Source: Halichondria panicea
Taxonomy: Eukaryota; Porifera; Demospongiae; Suberitida; Halichondriidae
NCBI RefSeq assembly: GCF_963675165.1
Contig: NC_087391.1
Coordinates: 2,933,001 to 2,997,000 of the forward strand
Direction: 5' to 3'
DNA length: 64,000 nucleotides
The notes beneath the pieces are model-generated. The model did no database searches, was not told the origin of the DNA, and saw nothing but the letters and a program-made list of their open reading frames with translations. Below are positions 38,901 to 47,900 of the stretch, piece by piece (position 1 is the first letter of the stretch; the number at the start of each line of letters is the position of its first letter). Both the position numbers and the translations under genes were made by a program.

Positions 38901-41900
38901 ATGTAGCTTTGACACCTCCACCGTGGAGGTATCAGTACCCTCGTCAATATAATTATGTGAATCAACTTGCAGAAGAAAAATTGCTGATGTGCTACAAGAA
39001 ATACAACAGTTCCAGAACACACCGTACTGTTTGACGCCAGAAGCTGCCATTCAGGTACTATCACATAGTAATAATATGAATAAATGACTCATTATTCCCT
39101 GTAGAAATACATTTTGGCTCAGGACCCATTAGGAATCTTGAGTGCCAACCATTGGGAAGAGAAGCTATTTGATCAATCTCGTTCAATTGAGCCTAAAGAC
39201 GGACCTGTCAAGACAGCAGTAAGTAGTGTGGCGTTGGTCACCCCTTTATTATATAATATTGTACAAAATGAACCTGTGTACACTGTGGGCGCGCTGCGGT
39301 ATGCAATCTCAATCCTTGCTGTTGAGTGGCATCATTCTGTAGCAGAATCCTCCTCCACCATGGTCAAATCCCCCATGTTAGTCCGACCCCTCAGGGGGGG
39401 GGTTTAGTATGGCGATACGTGCATAAGCTAAGAAATTACCCGTATATACATGTATATTCCTCTCGATAACGAAGGCCTGCTACTGACTGTTTGATAATTT
39501 CCCGTAAATTTCGCATAAAACAGAAATATTTCGATAATTATTTGGCGAAAGAAGCGTTGAATTGAGTTTTATTTTATTTTATTTGGTGTCTCAGGCATGG
39601 ACCACCGGATTTTAATTTGACAGTTACATTTGCTGATCTATGGTATTAAAATGTGCCAAATCGCCAAGTTCCAATTACATGTATACAGTATATATACAGG
39701 AACAAAATACAAAATGCACACTGTTGCAGGCTTTGAGTCTTATGCCAAGCATAATTAAATATCAGCATTCTATCAGATGGGGTTAGAGAACAGAGTTGCT
39801 ACCTCTACAGTTCTATTCTGTTCTAATTCCTTCAATCCACTTCTTTCCACCTTGATGTCATTGTTTTACTAACCATTTATCGTAGCATGCGAGCAATCAA
39901 TACCAGGCCCGCTTCCTTCAACCAAGCAATTAACAAGGAGAGTGCTGCATACTGTGTTTTCCTAGTCGGCAGTGAGGCTACAAGAGTTTTACAAAACTCA
40001 CCTGCATAAGAACTTGTGCGGTTTGATCTGTTACAATACTGTGCTATAAATTATTATAATTATAGTACCGTACTCAACCGAGATTACGCCCAGTCTGAAA
40101 TTACACTCTTAGGCTAATTTGCCTTGAGAATACGCCTACCAGGAAGTGATGCAGTTGTCAAGAAATCGTTTATTGTAAGCTGGTTAGCTCTGAATGATTA
40201 TTATGCCTCGAGGCGTAGCCGCAGGATACGGTAAAGCTATGTATGTGTGTGTGTCTGTTCCAGCTGTAACTGCTCAACGGTTGCAATGCGACGAAAACTA
40301 ACAGCTTCTATAGGCTTCTAGCCACGTTCTCTTGAATTTTGATTCGTGGATTAAACTAAAACTTCTTTCTCGAGTTGTGGCTAGTTTGACTTACATTGAA
40401 GGCTGTTGCAATCTCTTCAGAATCTTTCATGCTCGCACAAACTTTCTATTCAACATATGAGTTAGCCTTGCACTAAAGCGCTAGCTTTTTGTTAGCTAAC
40501 AAGAGTCAGAAAAGATGTGTTTAAAACAGCTAGCTATATAGTAGCTATTTGTGAACTTGGACACACGCTTTAATTATTCTGTGGATGTAATGCGCATGCG
40601 CGCTCATCCGCACGTGTGTGAGAACAGGTCCAGATCCTCCTGGCAGAATCATATTTTTCTTGAGGGCCTGGTAAGCCACAAAACACTACCATGCAATATA
40701 GATAATGCACACAAGTCTTTTCTTCTCCAGTTATGATAGATATTATATACACTGAACTCCAGATCCTCCTCTTTCTTGAGGTCCCAGTAAGCCCAATAGA
40801 TAATAACAATAGATGCATGTAAATAATAAGTCTTTTCTTCTCAGTCAATTTATATAGATAAGCCAACTTTAATGTAATTCATTTTAGAAAGTATTATAAC
40901 ACTCTTGAGTGAAAGCATAATATGGCGAGAGGCATTAGCACAGCGCAGCTTGCAACACTCGTAGCTATAGCTGCATGGTTAGCTCTGAATATAGCTAGCC
41001 AGATATATACCATTGTTGCCCAGTGAGTGGGCAGATCAAAGCAATCCAGTGCTCAGTATATGGCATGTTGCATCACTGCCATATATTGCACTGCGCATAA
41101 TGCACTGCACTTAAACTGTGTGTAAATGCAGTAGATTTCTTTAAGAGATATCCATTTGGGACTTATTTGGTCCCTTTTATAGGCTACTACTTTTATAACT
41201 ACTAGTGGGAAGAAAACCTAAAAATTTACTGTGGAATTCAGCAAAACTAATGAATACACTAAATTCCTTCAAAACACATGTCTTTTGTTACGATTTATAA
41301 TTATGACCAGTCAGACGAGTTTAACGTCATTGGGAAACAAGTTAGTTATTGCAGGCGCCCTCGTGAAACATGCCATATATTGCACTGGATGACATAATGC
41401 CTGCGGCCCTCGGGTACTATATTGCTCCAGTGTAATATATGGCATGTTGCACTCTGGCTGGGCAATAACTAATACATAATGAATTATTCACATGTCCATG
41501 TGGTCATTCAGCCAGACCCTAGCTACCGTAATCGTTCTAATTAAAGAACCAGTAAAAAAAATTATTTTCTATAAACAAAGTACACAAAAAATTGATTTTA
41601 TATGGTAATATATGAGCATTATAAAAGAGGGCGTCCTCACAGAGGCTGGTTAGAACGCTTACGGCATATGTAGCTCTATACCGTATAGCGCGAAATTTTC
41701 GAGGGGCTTAATTTTCGTGGATTTCGTGGGTTAGCAATCCTACACGAAAATTAAGTCCACAAAAATCGTTCTTTACCTGCTATAACGTGCAAGATTTAAA
41801 GGCGTGGCTTCCGGTAAGCAGTCATTCCGCGAACATTGTGCAACGAAATGCTTTTAGAGGCCATTCCATGAAATATAAGTTCCTCGAAAATTTCGCGCTA

Positions 41901-44900
41901 TACGGTATCTATGATTTACATTTTTAGCAAGCGAGCCCGTAATTTCCGTAAACTAGTAGGAAATCTACGTGTCACGACAACTTAAATACCATAGACTCGA
42001 AGGAAAAAAGTCTCTCTTATGTAGCTGTCTTCAAACTGCTCGCTCGGTTGGAAAGAAGTAAGTACAGACGCTAAAACTTTGTATACAGCTAGGGGAGGTG
42101 TCAATCTGTGTGTCTATGAATAAATCTGGAATTTGATGGACGTTTTTGCTTATACTGCAAAATGAATAATGCTGCGTTAAGGGCCCTTTTCGTACATATT
42201 ATGATCAACGAAATGAGGAGAAGATTTTAACAGGAAGAAACCAAGTGTTTTAATGCTGATCTCAACATTCTTTCAGAAAGCACTTCACAAAATGAAATTG
42301 CAGCAGACACTGAGACAGTCCCCAGAAAATTAAAAACTGAAACCACAATAGGCTAGCTCAGAGTCACAGAATATGGCACATCGAACTCAAGCTCTACCGA
42401 TGTCTAGCCCAGAGAATAAGTGCCACGTGACCGAGTGGGCATAACCCCAAAAAATTTCGCGCTCCGCGTGGGGAGACAACTCACCCTTCAGGCTCGTTGT
42501 CCTTCAAGAACCACCCTTTCACATTTCCTGCATCCACCACTGATCTGTAATGATGATATCTGCATTAAACTATACTATAATCGATAGCTATGAGCTGAAA
42601 TTGTGATCTAAGCCCCCAAATATCCATATTTTTCCTGGGGACATGCCTGGACTCCCCTAGTTTGGTATATGCACCAACTTCACGTCAGGACACTTTGCCT
42701 CCCTATACTTTTCATGTGCCCAATTCCCGCCCCCCTGACCCAAAATCCTGGATGCAGCCCTGGAAGGGCGGCTATTTCTATGATTTAATGCGAGACAAAA
42801 CCATGAATACCTGGTATAATAATTATAGCCTTAAAAATACAAATGACATATGACATGTACATAACACATTCGCTAGTGAGACAGTCATAACTATGACAAT
42901 GAACAATGGGGATCACCCTGTAAGTAACAATCGCACACAAATTAGCCTTTTATGTAGAGTCGTTATTATGAGTTAGCCTTGCACTAAAGTGCTAGCCTTT
43001 TTATTAGCTACAAGAGTCAGAAAAGATGTGTTGAAGCAGCTAGCTAGCCATTTATGAACTTGATCTCTTTGGACACACCCTTTAATTATTCCTGTGGATG
43101 TAAAGCGCATGCGCGCTCATCCCCACATGTTAGAGAATCTAGTGGCAGAATCAACTTGCTTCTTTTTCTTGAGGTTCTGGTATACCGGTAAGCCACAAAA
43201 CAAAGGAAACCGTAAGAATAGATAACAGTAGATGCATTTATTACATTTTGAGTGGGCAGATCAAAGGAAACACTGTGCCAATATCTGCCATATGGCACAG
43301 GTCAAGCCTTGAACTGTGCCAATATGTAGATACTGGCATAGTATGGCTGAAGTTACCTAAAGCCCACCCTCCACCTAGTAACCTGAAACGGTCCCTGTTA
43401 AACAGATTCAGTGGTAGGCAGAAAACGTTTTTCATGCGTCTGCCACCACAAGTAGTTGAAACTAGTTGTCCTATAAAAGGAGTGATGTGTACACGGAAAG
43501 GAATGCACAAGGAATGCAGTTGTTACACAGCTCAGTCGTGCACACATTGGATATACTGTATAGCGCGAAATTTTCGAGGCACTTATATTTCGTGGATTGG
43601 CCTCTAAAAACCATTTCGTTGCACAATGTTTGCGGAATGACTGCTTACCGGAAGCCACGCCTTTAAATCTTTGCACGATAGCAGGTAATTCTAATTAAAG
43701 AACACTTTTTGTGGACTTAATTTTCGTGTAGAATTCTAACCCACGAAATCCGCGAAAATTAAGCCCCTCGAAAATTTCACGCTATACGATATTGGCTCAG
43801 TAGTGCACTTGTCCTCGAGGCCTGCGGCCTAACAGTCTGCCCTAAGACCCCCAAGTTTTCAGTATACAAGACAGGAAATACAGGAAATACATACCACAAG
43901 TATTTTACACAAAAACATTGTTTTAATGAAATTCATAATTATATAATGAGATTCATAATGATGACACCCAACAACTCTGCCAGATTGTAGTGAAGGGTGA
44001 TTTTTTCTGGATTTCCAAAGCTCATAACACAGACCATATTTTACTGAACTAGAACCTGTTATACTAGGAGATAAATTAGTTCAATATGGAATGTATGGAC
44101 TCAGCAAGTTTGGACTGGATTGAGATAGTGTGAACAGCTTGCGCAAAAACTCAAAGTTAGCTCATTCTGAATAATCTCTGTGGTTGGTGGAACGGCATAT
44201 CTACAGATGTGAATGGAACCAGTGACTGCCTAAAGTATCAACTAGTGCATCTGATGCACGTGCATGCTTTGCAGCAAGCTAGAAGGCTTGAAGTCATTCA
44301 TGAAGTGTTCTATGCTATTGCCAAGTTGTGTATTTATGTCAAAGTTTGTGTAACTGCTTTGCAAACACTATTCATTTATATGGCCTTTACCTTGAATATG
44401 TTGTTATTTAGATCCTTTTTATTTGATCAACAAATTTTTAGCTTGCTACGTTGATGGTGAACAGCTTGCTCAAAAACTCAAACTTTCCGCAATCATTAAT
44501 TTTACACAACTTCATGCTAGTTTGACCCAAATTCATGTTTTAAAGTGTTTATCGTATGTTAAACTGTCTTCTTATTACATATTTCAACTTAGATAGCTCT
44601 AAAAACTTTTACTTTTATCAGAAACAGAAACAAAGAAAAACTGTTCTCATTAATATATTCATGAGACAACTTGTAGCACTTCCTGTCTTACAACATTTAG
44701 GGTCTTAGGGCAGACTGTAAGTCACTACTGAGCCAATATATCCCATGTGGCACTCGTGCATGTGTCACAACTATAACTTGTTGCCCAGTGAGTGGGCAGA
44801 TCAAAGCAATTCAGTGCTCAGTATATGGCATGTTGCATCACTACCATAGCAATCATAAATTGCACTGCATTATGCACCAGAGGACGTTACGACACGGTCA

Positions 44901-47900
44901 CATGACCAGCTCATTAACTTGTGCATGCATAATATCATTCAAGCTGTGTACTTCGATAGTAGATTTGGTTTGACATTTCAAGAAATACACTTGACGTTTC
45001 TAAGATCAGGATGGTTGATTGCTGGGCTGTGAAATAGCTTTTCAACCAGCTTCAACCACCACTTAGATTTTGAGATATTATTGTTTTTAGTGTAATTCTG
45101 TTTTAGAGTGTTTAATAAATTTTCTGTGCCTGCATTTCGGATAGGATCACTGCCAACATCTGAGCCTTGGTAGTTACAACAAATCTAATTCTCTACTTGT
45201 AAAACTCTAGCTACTAGCCAGCAACAAATTCACTGAGTTTTATGCTCTAAACTTGTCTCTTTATGGCGCTTACTTGCCACCAGTTGAATGTCGTCATTGG
45301 AATGCATTTTTAACGACTTCTTTGTCTTTCTTGCCTTCAATCAAGAAATAGCAGGCGCGTGAGCTTAACCCCGTTTCGTACCTCCTCTGCACTTGCACTG
45401 TGTGTAAATGCAGTAGATTTCTGTAAGAGATATCCATTTGGGACTTATGCCCCACCATCCCACCGAATAACTCATTAATTGGTCCCTTTTATAGGCTACT
45501 ACTTTTAGCACTAGAAGTGGGAAGAAAACCTAAAAATTTACTATGGAATTCAGCAAAACTACACTAAAACACAGGTCTTCTTATTTGACCAATCAGACAA
45601 GTTTAACGTCATTGGGCAGCAAGTTAGTTATTGCAGGCGCCCTCGTGCAACATGCCATAATTTATATTCCACTCTGGCTGGGCAATAACTAATACATGCA
45701 TGTACACAAGTCTTTTCTTCTCAGTTATAGATAGAATAGAGGGTAATTTTCGTGGGGCAAAATATTCGTGGTTTTCGTGGTAGAAGGTCTGACCACGAAT
45801 ATTTTACCCATGAATAAAGCGACATGCCTACCTTTACCTGCAGTCAGGGCTGCATCCAGGATTTTGGATCAGGGGGGAGGGGCGAATTGGGCAATTTAAA
45901 AATGTAGGAGAGGCGAAGTCATCAGAATTATAGCAGTACAAAGGAATCTGCCAGATCCTAGGGGGGGGGGGGGCAAATTACCTCCCTTAATGCAGCCCTG
46001 GCAGTGCAAGCAGCAACCACGAAAATATTACTAACTCAATATTGCTGAACCACGAATATTTGTCCCCCAAAATTACCCGCTATACGGTATATACTTTCTG
46101 ATTGTTTATATATACTGTCATTCTCTCTTATACTCCGTGCCTTTGACAAAGGGTTTGCTCCCACTGTTTGGCTGCTGTTTTTTAAATAACATGCAGTTGC
46201 TTCAGTATCGTCGAAGATTATTCATCAAGCCATCATAATTATAGGCTTCTGTTTCCATTCAGCTCGTCTCCTGTGATTACTGTATGGAATTCAATTCTGT
46301 TAACAATTGCAATCAACAATAACAACGTAATTATACCGCAAAAACAATGGCGATTGAATTTGACTTCTTTTTAGACTGCTTACTTACATTGCAAATTATT
46401 TACCTCTTCTATAACACTTTTGAGCAAATGCTAAAACATGGCAAGAGGCATTAGCAAGCACACGCTTGCAACACTCGTGGTATAAAAGTTCCCGTTTCGT
46501 ACTGTTCAATTGCGTAAAACGATACCCGTTTTAATTCTGAAATAACATTCGCACGTGTATGTACATTGTTGCTCGCTTGGTGGCTAGCTGGCTAGTGTTC
46601 CAAGAAGTCAAGCTGGTGAACTGTTCACTAAATAAATCTACAAAGCAGGTACAGAAACCCTAAAAGCAAGGTCAAGGCGAGCTAGATCTAGTTAGACTAT
46701 ACTGACATTCAGTTATATTATTAACCATTTCCCGGCTTTAGCCGTCATGACGGCAGCGGTAGTGATAATTTAGAAAAAATCGAGTGAGAGGACAGTGGCT
46801 GGGATCATAGCTAGGTAGGAAACTACTTTTCAGAGGTGAAGCTACCGGAAGAGCCAGAGGAAGAAGAAGTTCCTGGACCTTGTTATATAGAGCGTAGTCT
46901 TTCTTAGTCTAGTTAGTAGTTAGTACACAAGTGGGACATCATGAGCCACCATTGAACTTCTAACCTGTAGAAAACATTTCCCCAAAAAGAGTGTCTACCG
47001 ATACAACCTCACAGAGAAGTTCTGACTCCGTAAAAATGGAACGTTACGTGCAACGGGAACGCAACGGGAACTTTTGTTTGAGGGCTGTTTGAGGGCTATA
47101 CTGTGCATTTCTGGGGCTGAGGAGATGCATGGCATGCACTCGCCCTGATTATTGTATTCACTGATATGTATTAATTATTATATTTTTCATAGCCACGCAA
47201 ATTCAAGTATGACCTTCGCCCTCCACAAGAAACAAAAACTGCAACTCTGAACCTACTAGGTCGTAGGGCTAAGCAGCCACATGCGACCTTTCCACACCCA
47301 GTAAATCAGGATCTGTCTATCGTGTCGCAGGCTGACGGGACTGATCAATCACCTAAATCTGATAGTTCACCCTCGTCTCCATCTTTCCGTCACACAACAC
47401 CAACAAATGGAAATGGAATGCATTCACCACGGAAAATCTCTACTTCCAACCAACCCTTCCGTCCGCCTAAACTGCCACCTAAGCCCCCAAGCACGACACC
47501 TGGGTCACTTTCTGAGAGCTCCAGCAATGGGCAAATGTCTAGACGAAGCACATCTTCTCCCACTCTAAGTAGCAACAATGACCCTCCGCCACTCCCGCCG
47601 CCAGCATTACCAAAAAGGAAACCTGTATTAAGCGGTAATGCCCTCCCCCTACCTCCAAAGCCGTCAACCCACCTTAAGCAAGTTAGACCTCCACTGCCAC
47701 CTCGTGTATCCACACCAACGTTGTCTCCAAATACAAGAACTGATGGTCCACAATTACTACCTAAGTATGAGGTTGCTCCTGTAGAATCCCAAAGAGACGG
47801 ACCCATGTTACCCCCTAGAGATCCTCATATCAACCATCCTGTAGAATCCCAAAGAGGCGGACCCATGTTACCCCCTAGAGATCCTCATATCAACCATCCT

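Larger units (their letters stand above)
39219..47192. other. SOS intron 25, the longest intron, rich in nested MITEs
   Basis: No gene is seen in these 8 kb. Recognised elements are family A (40203-40975), family H (41027-41468 and 44780-45690, with a fragment at 43247), family E (41524-41666), family D (41679-41907, 43554-43792 and 45740-46089) and a hAT-like MITE inside the last (45845-46000). 42718-42764 matches one end of that hAT-like family. The rest is AT-rich unique sequence. Confidence 0.65.
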
